Shown here piece after piece: positions 8,226 to 18,211 of a DNA stretch of 64,000 bases. Position numbers and translations under genes: made by a program. Numbering within the stretch: the first letter of the stretch is position 1; each line of letters starts with the position of its first letter. The stretch comes from Streptomyces roseolilacinus (GTDB lineage Bacteria > Actinomycetota > Actinomycetes > Streptomycetales > Streptomycetaceae), in contig NZ_BMSV01000011.1 of NCBI RefSeq assembly GCF_014649335.1, positions 62,001 to 126,000 on the forward strand, written 5' to 3'. The notes under the pieces were generated by a model, which saw only the letters and a program-made list of their open reading frames with translations, made no database searches and was not told where the DNA came from.

Positions 8226-9083
8226 GTGGAGGACCTGTATCCCACGCGCGGCACGACCGAGGTCGTCACGCCCCGCCGCGACCCGGTCGTGTGGGGCCCC
8301 CTCGACGCGGAGCTGGAGGCGTTCGACCGGGACGGCTTCCTTCCGGTCGAGGACCTGCTGGCGGACGAGGAGGTCGCGGTCTACCGGGAGGAGCTGGACC
8401 GGCTGGTCGCCGACCCGGCCGTACGGGCCGACGAGCGGTCGATCGTCGAGCCGCGCTCGCAGGCGGTGCGGTCGGTGTTCGAGGTGCACCGGATCAGCGA
8501 CGTGTTCGCGAGGCTGGTGCGGGACGAGCGGGTCGTCGGCACGGCGCGGCGGATCCTCGGCTCGGACGTGTACGTCCACCAGTCGCGGATCAACGTCAAG
8601 CCGGGGTTCGGGGCGTCCGGGTTCTACTGGCACTCGGACTTCGAGACCTGGCACGCGGAGGACGGACTGCCGCGGATGCGGACCGTGTCGGTGTCGATCG
8701 CGCTGACCCGCAACCACGACACCAACGGCGCCCTGATGATCATGCCGGGGTCGCACCGGACGTTCCTGGGGTGCGCGGGGGCCACGCCGAAGGACAACTA
8801 CAGGAAGTCCCTGCGGATGCAGGACGCGGGCACCCCGTCGGACGAGGCGCTGACCCGGCTCGCGGACGCGCACGGCATCCGGCTGTTCACCGGGCGGGCC
8901 GGGTCGGCCACGTGGTTCGACTGCAACGCGATGCACGGCTCGGGCGACAACATCACGCCGTACCCGCGGAGCAACGTCTTCATCGTGTTCAACAGCGTGG
9001 AGAACACGGCGGTGGAGCCGTTCGCGGCACCGGTGCGCCGCCCCGAGTTCGTGGGGGCGCGGGACTTCACACCGGTGAGGTGA
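8226..9083 (+). CDS. ectD: Ectoine 5-hydroxylase
   Basis: 285 residues from GTG. A Fe(II)/2-oxoglutarate dioxygenase that makes 5-hydroxyectoine. The iron triad reads as His136 and Asp138 in FYWHSDFETWHAEDGLP and His237 in FDCNAMHGSGDNITPYPRSN, matching the His-Asp-His spacing of characterised EctD proteins. QSRINVKPGFGASGFYWHSD is the family signature. Presence of ectD right after ectC means the strain can make both ectoines. A very strong terminator follows. Confidence 0.96.
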   Translation: MEDLYPTRGTTEVVTPRRDPVVWGPLDAELEAFDRDGFLPVEDLLADEEVAVYREELDRLVADPAVRADERSIVEPRSQAVRSVFEVHRISDVFARLVRDERVVGTARRILGSDVYVHQSRINVKPGFGASGFYWHSDFETWHAEDGLPRMRTVSVSIALTRNHDTNGALMIMPGSHRTFLGCAGATPKDNYRKSLRMQDAGTPSDEALTRLADAHGIRLFTGRAGSATWFDCNAMHGSGDNITPYPRSNVFIVFNSVENTAVEPFAAPVRRPEFVGARDFTPVR

Positions 9084-9093
9084 GCCGCCCCTG

Positions 9094-9145
9094 CCGGGGG
9101 TCCGGGTGCCCGCCGCCGTCGAACGGCGGGCACCCGGACCCCCGG
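9094..9145. terminator. Strong hairpin after ectD, bidirectional
   Basis: Perfect 22-base arms (9094-9115 and 9124-9145) with an eight-base loop, extendable by one more pair. It separates the convergent ectD and DsbA-like genes and ends the ectoine operon. Confidence 0.85.
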
Positions 9146-9150
9146 CGGTG

Positions 9151-9855
9151 TCAGACGGCGCAGGCGCCGTCCGCGTCGCAGGCGGGCGCCGTGCCGGCGG
9201 CGGCCGCCGGCTGGAGGGCGCGGCCCTGCCACGCCTGCTGGAGCGCCTGGGTGAAGACCTCGGCGGGCTGGCCGCCGGAGACGCCGTACCGGCGGTCGAG
9301 GACGAAGAACGGCACGCCGGTCGCGCCGAGTTCGGCGGCCTCGCGCTCGTCGGCGCGCACGTCGTCCGCGTACGCGGTCGCGTCGGCGAGCACGGACCGC
9401 GCCTCGCTCTCGTCGAGCCCCGCCTCGACGGCGAGCCGGACGAGCACCTCGGAGTCGTACACGGACCGCTCCTCGGCGAAGTTGGCCCGGTAGGCCAGGT
9501 CGAGCAGGGCCTCCTGCCGGCCGCGGGCCTTGGCCAGGTGGAGGAGCCGGTGGAGGTCGAAGGTGCCGCCGTGCAGGCGCCCCTCCACCCGGTACGCCAG
9601 CCCCTGCCCGTGCGCGACGGAGGCGACGTGCTCCTCCATGGCCCGCGCCTCCTCGGGGGTGCGGCCGTACTTGGCGGCCAGCATGTCGACGACGGGCGCG
9701 ACGTCCTCCCGGGCGCGGCCGGGGTCGAGTTCGAAGGACCGGTACACCACCTCGACCTGGTCCCGGTGCGCGAACGCCGCGAGCCCCTCCTCGAAGCGGG
9801 CCTTCCCTATGTAGCACCAGGGGCAGGCGATGTCGCTCCAGATCTCGACGCGCAT
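9151..9855 (-). CDS. DsbA family (FrnE-like) oxidoreductase
   Basis: 234 residues. ATG at 9855 is preferred because GGAGAG lies about seven bases before it; the open frame begins at a GTG nine codons earlier. The thioredoxin-fold active site is Cys-Pro-Trp-Cys in MRVEIWSDIACPWCYIGKARF (Cys11, Cys14), followed by the helical insertion of the DSBA/HCCA family and the cis-Pro loop TGVPFFVLDRRYGVSG. No signal peptide, so a cytoplasmic FrnE/2-hydroxychromene-2-carboxylate isomerase-type thiol protein. The C-terminus adds two Cys in PACDADGACAV. Physiological role not evident. Confidence 0.88.
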   Translation of the reverse strand: MRVEIWSDIACPWCYIGKARFEEGLAAFAHRDQVEVVYRSFELDPGRAREDVAPVVDMLAAKYGRTPEEARAMEEHVASVAHGQGLAYRVEGRLHGGTFDLHRLLHLAKARGRQEALLDLAYRANFAEERSVYDSEVLVRLAVEAGLDESEARSVLADATAYADDVRADEREAAELGATGVPFFVLDRRYGVSGGQPAEVFTQALQQAWQGRALQPAAAAGTAPACDADGACAV

Positions 9856-9985
9856 GGTGGGTCTCTCCAGGTCTGACGGCACGGTCGGCGGATCGGTGCG
9901 GAGGGGGCCTCCGCGCCACCGCCCCCCAACGCCGCCGGGCCCCGGCGCATTCCCCGGGCCCGGCGGCGGGCGTCGGCCGCGGGTG

Positions 9986-10378
9986 TCAGGGGCGGGCGTG
10001 CTGGATCAGGTCCCAGCGGTTCCCGTACAGGTCGCGGAAGACGGCGACCGTGCCGTACGGCTCGCGGCGCGGGGCCTCCTCGAAGGTGACGCCGGCGGCG
10101 CGCATCCGGTCGTGGTCGCGGTCGAAGTCGTCGGTGTACAGGAACAGGCCGACCCGCCCGCCCGTCTGGTCCCCCACCCGCTCGCGCTCCCGGGGGGTGG
10201 CCGCCCTGGCGAGGAGCAGGGCGGTCTCGCGGGCGCCGGGCGGGGCGACGACCACCCAGCGCTTCCCGTCCCCCTGGGGGGTGTCCTCCCTCAGCTCGAA
10301 GCCGAGGGCGCGCGTGTAGTGGGCGATCGCTTCGTCGTAGTCGCGTACGACCACGGTGACCAGTCCGAGATGGGGCAT
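9986..10378 (-). CDS. VOC (glyoxalase/bleomycin resistance) family protein
   Basis: 130 residues from ATG at 10378. Single VOC unit with the two beta-alpha-beta-beta-beta repeats: MPHLGLVTVVVRDYDEAIAHY opens the first and GRVGLFLYTDDFDRDHDRM the second, ending PYGTVAVFRDLYGNRWDLIQ with the usual metal-ligand Glu position replaced by Asp in RWDLIQ. Such proteins are lyases, isomerases or drug-binding proteins; function is unknown. Confidence 0.82.
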   Translation of the reverse strand: MPHLGLVTVVVRDYDEAIAHYTRALGFELREDTPQGDGKRWVVVAPPGARETALLLARAATPRERERVGDQTGGRVGLFLYTDDFDRDHDRMRAAGVTFEEAPRREPYGTVAVFRDLYGNRWDLIQHARP

Positions 10379-10394
10379 GGACCGATCATGCCCG

Positions 10395-10427
10395 CTCCGG
10401 GCCGGGGGCGCGGCCCCCGGCCCGGAG
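10395..10427. terminator. Terminator hairpin after aldehyde dehydrogenase gene
   Basis: Perfect 15-base arms, CTCCGGGCCGGGGGC (10395-10409) and its complement (10413-10427), three-base loop, four bases past the dehydrogenase stop on the minus strand. Confidence 0.75.
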
Positions 10428-10431
10428 GGGG

Positions 10432-11961
<1,530 letters not shown>

Positions 11962-11994
11962 CGCGGACGTCCTCTCCGACTGTGCGCGTTCCAT

Positions 11995-12014
11995 CCGTTC
12001 GGTATTCTGAACGG
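11995..12014. promoter_or_regulatory. Candidate IclR operator CCGTTC-N8-GAACGG
   Basis: Perfect six-base arms with an eight-base spacer in the 113-bp gap between the divergent dehydrogenase and IclR genes. GTTC/GAAC half-sites are common for IclR proteins. Confidence 0.55.
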
Positions 12015-12015
12015 C

Positions 12016-12041
12016 GTTCCTGATGATGAATATGCTGGAAC
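12016..12041. promoter_or_regulatory. Second GTTCC-N16-GGAAC repeat
   Basis: Five-base arms directly after the first palindrome, sharing the GTTC/GAAC half-site. Two adjacent sites would suit the tetrameric binding seen in IclR proteins. Confidence 0.35.
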
Positions 12042-12074
12042 TCTATTAACGGGCGTCTGAAGGGGTCAAGGGCG

Positions 12075-12845
12075 ATGTCTGCTACCGAATCCGGCGGAGC
12101 ACAGGTCAAGTCCGCGGTACGCACGGTGGAATTGCTCGAGTACTTCGCCGGAAGTCCCGGCATGCACTCGCTGGCGGCCGTCCAGGAAGCGGTCGGCTAC
12201 CCCAAGTCGAGCCTGTACATGCTGCTGCGGACCCTCGTCGAGCTGGGCTGGGTGGAGACGGACGCGACCGGCACCCGGTACGGCATCGGCGTCCGCGCCC
12301 TGCTCGTGGGCACCTCGTACATCGACGGCGACGAGGTCGTCGCGGCCTCCCGCCCCACCCTCGACCGGCTCTCCGACGACACGACCGAGACCATCCACCT
12401 CGCCCGCCTCGACGGCACCAGCGTCGTCTACCTGGCGACCCGGCAGTCCCAGCACTACCTGCGCCCCTTCACCCGCGTCGGGCGGCGGCTGCCCGCCCAC
12501 TCCACGTCCCTCGGCAAGGCGCTGCTCGCCACGTACGACGACGAGCAGGTGCGCAAGCTGCTGCCGGAGACCCTGCCGGCGCTCACCGAGCACACGATCA
12601 CCGACCGCGAGAGACTCATCGAGGAGCTGCACGCCGTCCGCGAACAGGGGTACGCCGTGGACCGCGAGGAGAACACCCTCGGCCTGCGCTGCTTCGGCGT
12701 CGCCATCCCGTACCGCACCCCCGCGCGCGACGCGATCAGCTGCTCGGTGCCGGTCGCCCGGCTCACCCCCGCCCACGAGCAGACGATCAAGGACGCCCTG
12801 TTCGACGCCCGCGACCGGCTCACCCTCGCCACCCGCAGGCTCTGA
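12075..12845 (+). CDS. IclR family transcriptional regulator
   Basis: 256 residues from ATG with GGGCG/AAGGGG-type purine bases upstream. Residues 12-70 form the N-terminal winged helix-turn-helix (SAVRTVELLEYFAGSPGMHSL ... GYPKSSLYMLLRTLVELGWVE). Residues 80-255 are the IclR effector domain, with THLARLDGTSVVYLATRQS-like core, LPAHSTSLGKALLA (a signature segment) and GYAVDREENTLGLRCFGVAIPY. Divergent from the semialdehyde dehydrogenase gene, so the likely target is that gene and itself; the effector is probably a sugar acid or keto acid of the pathway (inference). Confidence 0.9.
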   Translation: MSATESGGAQVKSAVRTVELLEYFAGSPGMHSLAAVQEAVGYPKSSLYMLLRTLVELGWVETDATGTRYGIGVRALLVGTSYIDGDEVVAASRPTLDRLSDDTTETIHLARLDGTSVVYLATRQSQHYLRPFTRVGRRLPAHSTSLGKALLATYDDEQVRKLLPETLPALTEHTITDRERLIEELHAVREQGYAVDREENTLGLRCFGVAIPYRTPARDAISCSVPVARLTPAHEQTIKDALFDARDRLTLATRRL

Positions 12846-13064
12846 CGGCGGACGGGGGGCGGGGCCGGCCCTCCCGGCGTGAGCCGAACCGGCCGCCGGC
12901 CCACGCGGGCGGGCTCGGGCGGGCGCCGACCGGCACGGGCCGGGTACTCCCCCGGTGGACGCCGGGCACTCCCCCCGGTGGAGGCGGCGTCTCCGCCGCG
13001 CGGCGGAGGGGGATCGTCGGCGCGCACGAGGCGCCGGGGCCCTCCCCGGCGGGACCGTGGGGGC

Positions 13065-14066
13065 ATGACGACGCCCCCGCTCGCCCTCCCCCGACCCGAC
13101 CCCGGTGCCCACCCCGGCACCGGCCCCGACGCCGCCGCACGCGTGCTGCGCGCCGTCGCGGTCGTCGCCTGCGTGCCGTACCTGGCGCTGAAGACCGCCT
13201 GGCTGGCCGGCGGTCGCGTCGGCCTGCCCGAGGGCAGCGTGCTGCTGGAACACCCCCGGCTGGTGGCGGTCGCCAACGCCGGGACCCTCCTGATGGACCT
13301 GGCCGTGATCGCCCTGGCGCTGCTCCTCACCCAGCGGTGGGGCCTGCGCGTGCGCGCCTGGCTGCCGGCGTTCCCGCTGTGGGTGGCGACCGGTCTGCTC
13401 CTGCCCATCGTGGTCGGGTTCCCGGTGGACGCCCTCGCCGGGCTGCTGGAGGGCGGGGGGCACGCGGCCGCGGGCCCGGCGGAGCCGCTGCTCGACGCGT
13501 GGGTCTTCCCCCTCGTGTACGGCGGGTTCACCGTGCAGGGCCTCGCCCTGGGCGCGCTGTCCGTCCGGTACGCGCGCCACCGGTGGGGCCGGCTGTGGCG
13601 CGGCACGGTCCGGGACCTGCCGGCGCGCGTGTCCGGGCCCGGGACGCGGGCCGCCGCCGCGGTGGCGTCGCTGGCCCTGGTGCCCGTCGCCGCGGTCCAC
13701 CTGGGGTGGGCGGCGGGGATGACGGAGGGGCTGTCCCCGTCCCGGATCGCCACCCGGACGGCGGGCTTCCACGCCCTGGAGGCGCTGCACGTGCTGTACG
13801 CGGCGGCCGCGGTGGCGGGGGTCGGGCTGCTGGTGTTCCGGCGCGGCCGGGGCCTGCCGCTGCGGTTCCCCCTGGCGCTCGGCTGGGCCGGGTCGGGGGC
13901 CGTGGGCTGCTGGGGCGGCTGGCGGTTCCTCACCGCCGTCGCCCCGGCCGCCGATCCGGCGGAGGAGCCCACGGCGCTGCTCACCCTCACCTACGCTGGC
14001 GAGATGATCACGGGGATGGTGCTGGCCGGCTGCCTGGCCGTGTTCCTGCGCGGGCGCGCCGGATGA
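13065..14066 (+). CDS. Multi-pass membrane protein in a two-component operon
   Basis: 333 residues from ATG at 13065. About seven or eight hydrophobic helices: residues 28-48, 60-88, 95-120, 140-165, 190-215, 235-260 and 305-330 approximately. N-terminus is Pro/Ala rich and cytoplasmic in appearance. No known domain recognised. Its stop overlaps the start of a histidine kinase (ATGA), so the three genes 13065-16011 are co-translated; it may be a signal partner for the kinase. The function is otherwise unknown. Confidence 0.75.
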   Translation: MTTPPLALPRPDPGAHPGTGPDAAARVLRAVAVVACVPYLALKTAWLAGGRVGLPEGSVLLEHPRLVAVANAGTLLMDLAVIALALLLTQRWGLRVRAWLPAFPLWVATGLLLPIVVGFPVDALAGLLEGGGHAAAGPAEPLLDAWVFPLVYGGFTVQGLALGALSVRYARHRWGRLWRGTVRDLPARVSGPGTRAAAAVASLALVPVAAVHLGWAAGMTEGLSPSRIATRTAGFHALEALHVLYAAAAVAGVGLLVFRRGRGLPLRFPLALGWAGSGAVGCWGGWRFLTAVAPAADPAEEPTALLTLTYAGEMITGMVLAGCLAVFLRGRAG

Positions 14067-15361
14067 GCGTGCGGGGCCGCCCGGCGGGCGGGCGGGTGCG
14101 GCGGACGGCGGCGGCGCTGCTGGGCGCGCGGGCGAGGCTGCGCTGGGCGCACCTCATCCTGGGCGGCGCGCTGCTCATGCCGTACTGGCTGCTGTCGACG
14201 GTCGTCCTGTCCGTGTTCTCGGACCGGGTGGGCGCGTTCTCCGGGTCGTTCCGGGCGCAGGCGGCGGCGTACCTGCTGGCGCTGCCGATGGCCGCGGTCA
14301 CGGGGGCCGTGCCGCTCGCCCGGCCGATGTCGGTGGCGGTGGCGCGGGTGCTGTGCGGCGTCCCCGCGGAGCTGTTCGCGGACTCCCCGGCGCTGTCGCG
14401 GGCGGCGAAGGCCCGGACGGCCGCCTGGTTCACCCTGCACGTGGGGCTCGGCGGGCTGGTGAGCGGGGCGTCGCTGGCGCTGCCGCCGTTCGCGGCGGCG
14501 ACGATGGCGCTGCCCTTCTCGCCGGGGCTGCGGGAGTCGCGGCTGGGCGACGCGTGGGGCGCGGACCACCGGTGGTGGGTGGTCCTGGGCGTCCCCGCCG
14601 GGCTGCTGATGCTGCTGGCGCTCGCCGCGGCCGCCGCCGCGGCGGGGGCGCTGCTGGCACGGCGGGCGCCGGTGCTGCTCGGGCCGACGCCCGCGGACCG
14701 GCTGGCGGCGGCCGAGCGGCGCGCCGCCGAACTCGCCGCGCGCAACCGGCTCGCCCGCGAACTGCACGACTCGGTGGGCCACGCGCTGAGCGCCGTCACC
14801 CTCCAGGCGGGGGCGGCGCGCCGGGTCGTCGACGCCCCGGAACCGGACCTGGTGTTCGTCCGGGAGGCGCTGGCCGCCATCGAGGGGACGGCGCGGCGCA
14901 CGGTCGGCGAACTGGACTCCGTGCTGGGGCTGCTGCGGCAGGGCGAGGACGACGGGGAGCAGTCGGCCGGGCCGGGGCTGGAGGCGCTGGACGCGCTGCT
15001 CGCGCACAGCGGCCTGAAGGTGGCGTGCGCGCTGGAGGGGGACCCGGTGGCGTCCGTGCCGGGGCCGGTCTCCCGCGAGGCGTACCGGATCGTGCAGGAG
15101 GGGCTCAGCAACGTGCTGCGCCACGCGGGGGCCGTGCCGCTGTCGCTGCGGCTGCGCGCGGCGGACGGGGAACTGGAGGTCACGATGGAGAACCCGCTGA
15201 CCGGCGGTGCGCCGGTGGTACGGCCCGGAGGCGGCCGGGGGCTGCGCGGGATCGCCGAGCGGGCGGCGCTGCTGGGCGGGCACGCGGCCGGCGGTCCCGC
15301 GCGGGACGGGGCGGTGTGGCGGCTGACCGCGCGCCTGCCGCTGGCGGGAGGCCGCCGGTGA
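14063..15361 (+). CDS. Sensor histidine kinase, NarL/DesK class
   Basis: 432 residues. Four hydrophobic segments in the first 200 residues (about 28-55, 65-90, 120-150, 170-200) form the sensor. The dimerisation/phosphoacceptor part reads ARNRLARELHDSVGHALSAV with phospho-accepting His235 (HisKA_3 type), and the ATPase domain has SREAYRIVQEGLSNVLRHAG (N box) and RPGGGRGLRGIAERAALLGG (G box). The start overlaps the previous stop and the stop overlaps the response regulator start (GTGA). Stimulus not known. Confidence 0.92.
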   Translation: MSVRGRPAGGRVRRTAAALLGARARLRWAHLILGGALLMPYWLLSTVVLSVFSDRVGAFSGSFRAQAAAYLLALPMAAVTGAVPLARPMSVAVARVLCGVPAELFADSPALSRAAKARTAAWFTLHVGLGGLVSGASLALPPFAAATMALPFSPGLRESRLGDAWGADHRWWVVLGVPAGLLMLLALAAAAAAAGALLARRAPVLLGPTPADRLAAAERRAAELAARNRLARELHDSVGHALSAVTLQAGAARRVVDAPEPDLVFVREALAAIEGTARRTVGELDSVLGLLRQGEDDGEQSAGPGLEALDALLAHSGLKVACALEGDPVASVPGPVSREAYRIVQEGLSNVLRHAGAVPLSLRLRAADGELEVTMENPLTGGAPVVRPGGGRGLRGIAERAALLGGHAAGGPARDGAVWRLTARLPLAGGRR

Positions 15362-16011
15362 TCCGCGTCGTGCTCGCCGACGACGAGCGGATGGTCCGCA
15401 CCGCCCTGCGGGTCATCCTGGCGGCCGAGCCGGACCTGGAGGTCGTCGGGGAGGCCGCGACCGGCGCGGAGGCGGTGTCGGTGGTGCGGGAGGCACGGCC
15501 CGACGTGGTGCTGATGGACGTTCGCATGCCGGAGGTCGACGGCATCCGCGCCACCGAGCAGCTGCTCGCGACGATGGCCGAGCCGCCGCGGATCGTGGTC
15601 GTCACCACCTTCGAGAACGACCAGTACGTGTACGACGCGCTGCGCGTCGGCGCAGCCGGGTTCCTGCTGAAGCGGGCGGGGGCGGAGGACCTGGTCGCGG
15701 CGGTGCGGCTGGTGGCGCGCAGCGACTCGCTGCTGTACCCGGCGGCGCTGCGCGGCCTCGCCGCCGCGCACGGGCGGCGGTGGGCCGCCGCGCCGGCCGC
15801 GCCCTGGGTGGCGCGGCTGACCGAGCGGGAGGCCGACGTGCTGCGGCTGGTCGCGGCGGGGCTGACGAACGCGGAGGTCGCCGCCCGGCTCGGGGTCGGC
15901 GCGGCGACGGTGAAGACCCACGTGGCGGCCGTCCTGGCGAAGACGGGCGCCCGGGACCGGACGCAGGCGGTGATCGCCGCCTACGAGTCGGGGTTCATCA
16001 CCCCGGGGTGA
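15358..16011 (+). CDS. LuxR/NarL family response regulator
   Basis: 217 residues from GTG overlapping the kinase stop. Receiver domain 1-120 with acidic pair Asp8-Asp9, phospho-accepting Asp54 in DVVLMDVRMPEVDG, Thr/Lys in VVVTTF and FLLKRAG. C-terminal LuxR helix-turn-helix about 150-212: LTEREADVLRLVAAGLTNAEVAARLGVGAATVKTHV. Partner of the preceding kinase. Target genes are unknown; the membrane protein genes on each side are candidates. A strong hairpin follows. Confidence 0.94.
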   Translation: MIRVVLADDERMVRTALRVILAAEPDLEVVGEAATGAEAVSVVREARPDVVLMDVRMPEVDGIRATEQLLATMAEPPRIVVVTTFENDQYVYDALRVGAAGFLLKRAGAEDLVAAVRLVARSDSLLYPAALRGLAAAHGRRWAAAPAAPWVARLTEREADVLRLVAAGLTNAEVAARLGVGAATVKTHVAAVLAKTGARDRTQAVIAAYESGFITPG

Positions 16012-16013
16012 CC

Positions 16014-16050
16014 CGCGCGCCGCCCCGTGGGGGATCCGGGGCGGCGCGCG
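16014..16050 (+). terminator. Terminator hairpin after response regulator
   Basis: Thirteen-base perfect arms CGCGCGCCGCCCC (16014-16026) and GGGGCGGCGCGCG (16038-16050), three bases past the stop. Confidence 0.7.
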
Positions 16051-16229
16051 CCTCGACGGCGCCGGGGCCGGCGGGAGGACCGGCGCGGCGCGGGGTGGAC
16101 GACGGCCGGGAGCCGTACGCCTGGTTCACCTCGTACGCGAAGGACGCCGGCAGCGGCGGGGAGGCGGCCGTCGCGGTGTTCGCGGAGGACTCGGACGCGG
16201 CGCGTGCGGAGGCCGGCGGCGGCCGTCGC

Positions 16230-16262
16230 GCGGCCGACGCGCGGCCGACGCGCGGCCGACGA
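16230..16262. repeat. Three tandem copies of an 11-bp unit
   Basis: The unit GCGGCCGACGC occurs three times head to tail, the last copy differing in its final base. Non-coding context. Confidence 0.7.
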
Positions 16263-16356
16263 GGGCGGCGGCGCCGGAGCGGGGGCCCGGCGGCGGGCGG
16301 CCGGCCGGGGCCTGCGAGCATCGACCCGCTGACCGCCGACCGTGCCTGGAGGACCC

Positions 16357-16797
16357 GTGCGCCGCCTGTCGTCCCGCCCCCGCTCCCTGTCCGGCTGGAC
16401 CATGGCCGTCTTCGGCCTGCTGGCCGCGGCGCTCGGCGCGGTGGGCCTGGCCGCTCCGGACGCGCTGCTGGCGGTGATGGGCTTCGCGCCCGTGCCGGAC
16501 GGGGCCCGGGTGGAGGGCGACCACACCCTGGTGTTCCTGACCGCGTCGTCGATGGCGGCGGTGAACATGGGCGTGTACTACGTGCTGGCGGCGCTCTCCG
16601 ACTGGCGGGCGTTCTTCGGCTGGACGGTGCCGTTCCGGCTGCTGACCTGCGCGGTGTTCACCGCCGCCGTCCTCGGGGGGCGCGCCCCGGCCGGGTTCCT
16701 GGGCGTGGGCCTGTGGGAGGCGGCGGGCGCGGCGGCGACCTGGGCGGCGCTGCGCCACGAGCGCCGGACGGCCGCGCCGCCCGCGCCGGCGGGGTGA
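16357..16797 (+). CDS. Small membrane protein, four predicted helices
   Basis: 146 residues if started at GTG 16357, just after GGAGG (spacing four bases); GTG 16342 adds five residues but lacks a site. Hydrophobic segments at about 15-40, 62-82, 92-110 and 115-135. Contains DHTLVFLTASSMAAVNMGVYYVLAAL. No family name recognised. Stands alone between the two-component operon and the convergent pectinesterase gene. Confidence 0.65.
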   Translation: MRRLSSRPRSLSGWTMAVFGLLAAALGAVGLAAPDALLAVMGFAPVPDGARVEGDHTLVFLTASSMAAVNMGVYYVLAALSDWRAFFGWTVPFRLLTCAVFTAAVLGGRAPAGFLGVGLWEAAGAAATWAALRHERRTAAPPAPAG

Positions 16798-16827
16798 GCC
16801 GGCCGGGCGGCGCGGTACGCGGCGGGC

Positions 16828-17967
16828 CTACGGGAGGCGGTGCTCCGCGGCGCCCCGCGCGGCCCACGGACGCCAGTCGCCCAGGTACGCCTCGCGGGTG
16901 GCCGCCGCCGCCTCGGCCCTTGTCAGCTGGGGCCGTTCGGCGGGGTCGAGGATCCGCGCGCCGGGTCCGGAGTTGCGGTACTCGGCGAACCGCTGCGCCT
17001 GCCAGGGGTACTGCTCGCGCATGTTCGCGTACGGCGCGGCCGCGTCGATGCCCGGGCCCAGCAGGCTGTCGCGGACCACGAGCGACGGCCGGGCGGTCGG
17101 GTCGGAACTCGGCACCCACGGCCGGGCCAGCTTGTACGCGCCGTCCTCCGCGCCGCTGGTGATCCGGCACCCCACGGCGAGGTGGCCGTGCGGGTTGGCG
17201 ACGGCCGTGGACGGCGCGAAAACCATGCCCTTCGGCGTGAAGTCGACGTCCCGGGCGAGGGTGTGGAACCGGCAGTGCTCGAACACGGCGGTGGCGCGCC
17301 CGAAGACGAAGTCGACGTCGCCCTCGGCGTAGCAGTGCGCGAAGTACTGCCGCGCGAACACCGGCAGGGCGGCCGTGTCGGCGTACAGGGTGTCCTGGTG
17401 GCCGAGGAACCGGCAGTGGAGGAAGGCCGACCGGTCGCCCGTCGCCTTGAGGGCGACGGCCTGGGTGGCGGTGATCCCCGGGTGGTCGGCGCGCAGGAAG
17501 TCGTTGGCGAAGGTGACGCGGTGCGCGGTGAACCCGTCCGCGAGGACGGTGGTGGTGGCGGAGCCGGAGGTGCCGTACGTGCCCGAGCCGTCGGGCTTCG
17601 GGGTGCCGGCGGCGTTGCCGTACACGATGACCGTGTCGCGGGGGTCGCCGCTCGCGCCGAGGAGGGTCAGGCCGGTGTGGCCGGCGGGGACGACGACGGT
17701 CTCGCGGTACGTGGCGGGGGCGAGGACCAGGGTGTGGCCGGGGCCGGCGGCGGTGACGGCCGCCTGGACGGTGGTGTGGTCGCCGCGGCCCGCGGGGTCG
17801 ACGTACAGCGTGCGCGGGGTGAGGCGGCGGTGGGGCCCGCCGTAGCGGCCGAAGGGCGGGAGGGGCCCGGTGGCCAGGGCGTTCCCCGGGGCGGCGGCCC
17901 CGAGGAGGATCCCGAGGCCCAGGGCCCCGGTCCGCAGGAGGGTCCTGCGGCTGGGCGTCGACGGCAT
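16828..17967 (-). CDS. Secreted pectinesterase (carbohydrate esterase family 8)
   Basis: 379 residues from ATG 17967 with AAGGAGC upstream. Begins with a Tat-type signal, SRRTLLRTGALGLGILLGAAAPGNALA. The right-handed beta-helix of CE8 follows: TLYVDPAGRGDHTTVQAAV, then the active-site blocks ATQAVALKATGDRSAF (Gln), FLGHQDTLYADTA (Gln/Asp), CYAEGDVDFVFGRATAVFE (nucleophile Asp) and YKLARPWVP (Arg; usually LGRPW). All catalytic residues are present. It removes methyl esters from homogalacturonan outside the cell, exposing it to the adjacent pectate lyase. Last gene of the minus-strand pectin set. Confidence 0.93.
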   Translation of the reverse strand: MPSTPSRRTLLRTGALGLGILLGAAAPGNALATGPLPPFGRYGGPHRRLTPRTLYVDPAGRGDHTTVQAAVTAAGPGHTLVLAPATYRETVVVPAGHTGLTLLGASGDPRDTVIVYGNAAGTPKPDGSGTYGTSGSATTTVLADGFTAHRVTFANDFLRADHPGITATQAVALKATGDRSAFLHCRFLGHQDTLYADTAALPVFARQYFAHCYAEGDVDFVFGRATAVFEHCRFHTLARDVDFTPKGMVFAPSTAVANPHGHLAVGCRITSGAEDGAYKLARPWVPSSDPTARPSLVVRDSLLGPGIDAAAPYANMREQYPWQAQRFAEYRNSGPGARILDPAERPQLTRAEAAAATREAYLGDWRPWAARGAAEHRLP

Positions 17968-18144
17968 GCGTCTGCTCCTTGCGGTGAGGGCGGGTCGGCC
18001 GGGGCCGCGTCGCGGCCGGGGCGGCCGGAGCGCGGCGGGGCGGCGCGGGGGGCGGGGCGGCACAGGACGTGCGGCGGCACCGGGCGTGCGACGGGGCGGC
18101 ATGGAGGTGCGGGAGTGCGGGGACGGGGCGGTGCGGGGAGGTGG

Positions 18145-18196
18145 GGGCGGGAGCGTCGACGTCCCGGTCGGGGACGCTGTGCGGGCGCTCCCGCCC
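18145..18196 (-). terminator. Nested hairpin after pectate lyase gene
   Basis: Outer arms GGGCGGGAGCG (18145-18155) and CGCTCCCGCCC (18186-18196), with an inner CGTCCC/GGGACG hairpin. Located 16 bases past the lyase stop on the minus strand. The rest of 17968-18211 is G-rich with degenerate GTGCGG repeats and holds no gene. Confidence 0.65.
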
Positions 18197-18211
18197 TGCT
18201 CGGGGGCGGGG

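Larger units (their letters stand above)
16012..16356. other. Intergenic region with possible degenerate coding remnant
   Basis: 345 bp. Besides the terminator and an 11-bp tandem repeat, the plus strand from the GTG near 16074 reads about 35 residues of reasonable protein composition (EPYAWFTSYAKDAGSGG, then AVAVFAEDSD) before becoming Arg/Gly-rich. The opposite strand also gives a plausible short peptide. No ribosome site or family match; I do not call a gene. Confidence 0.4.
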
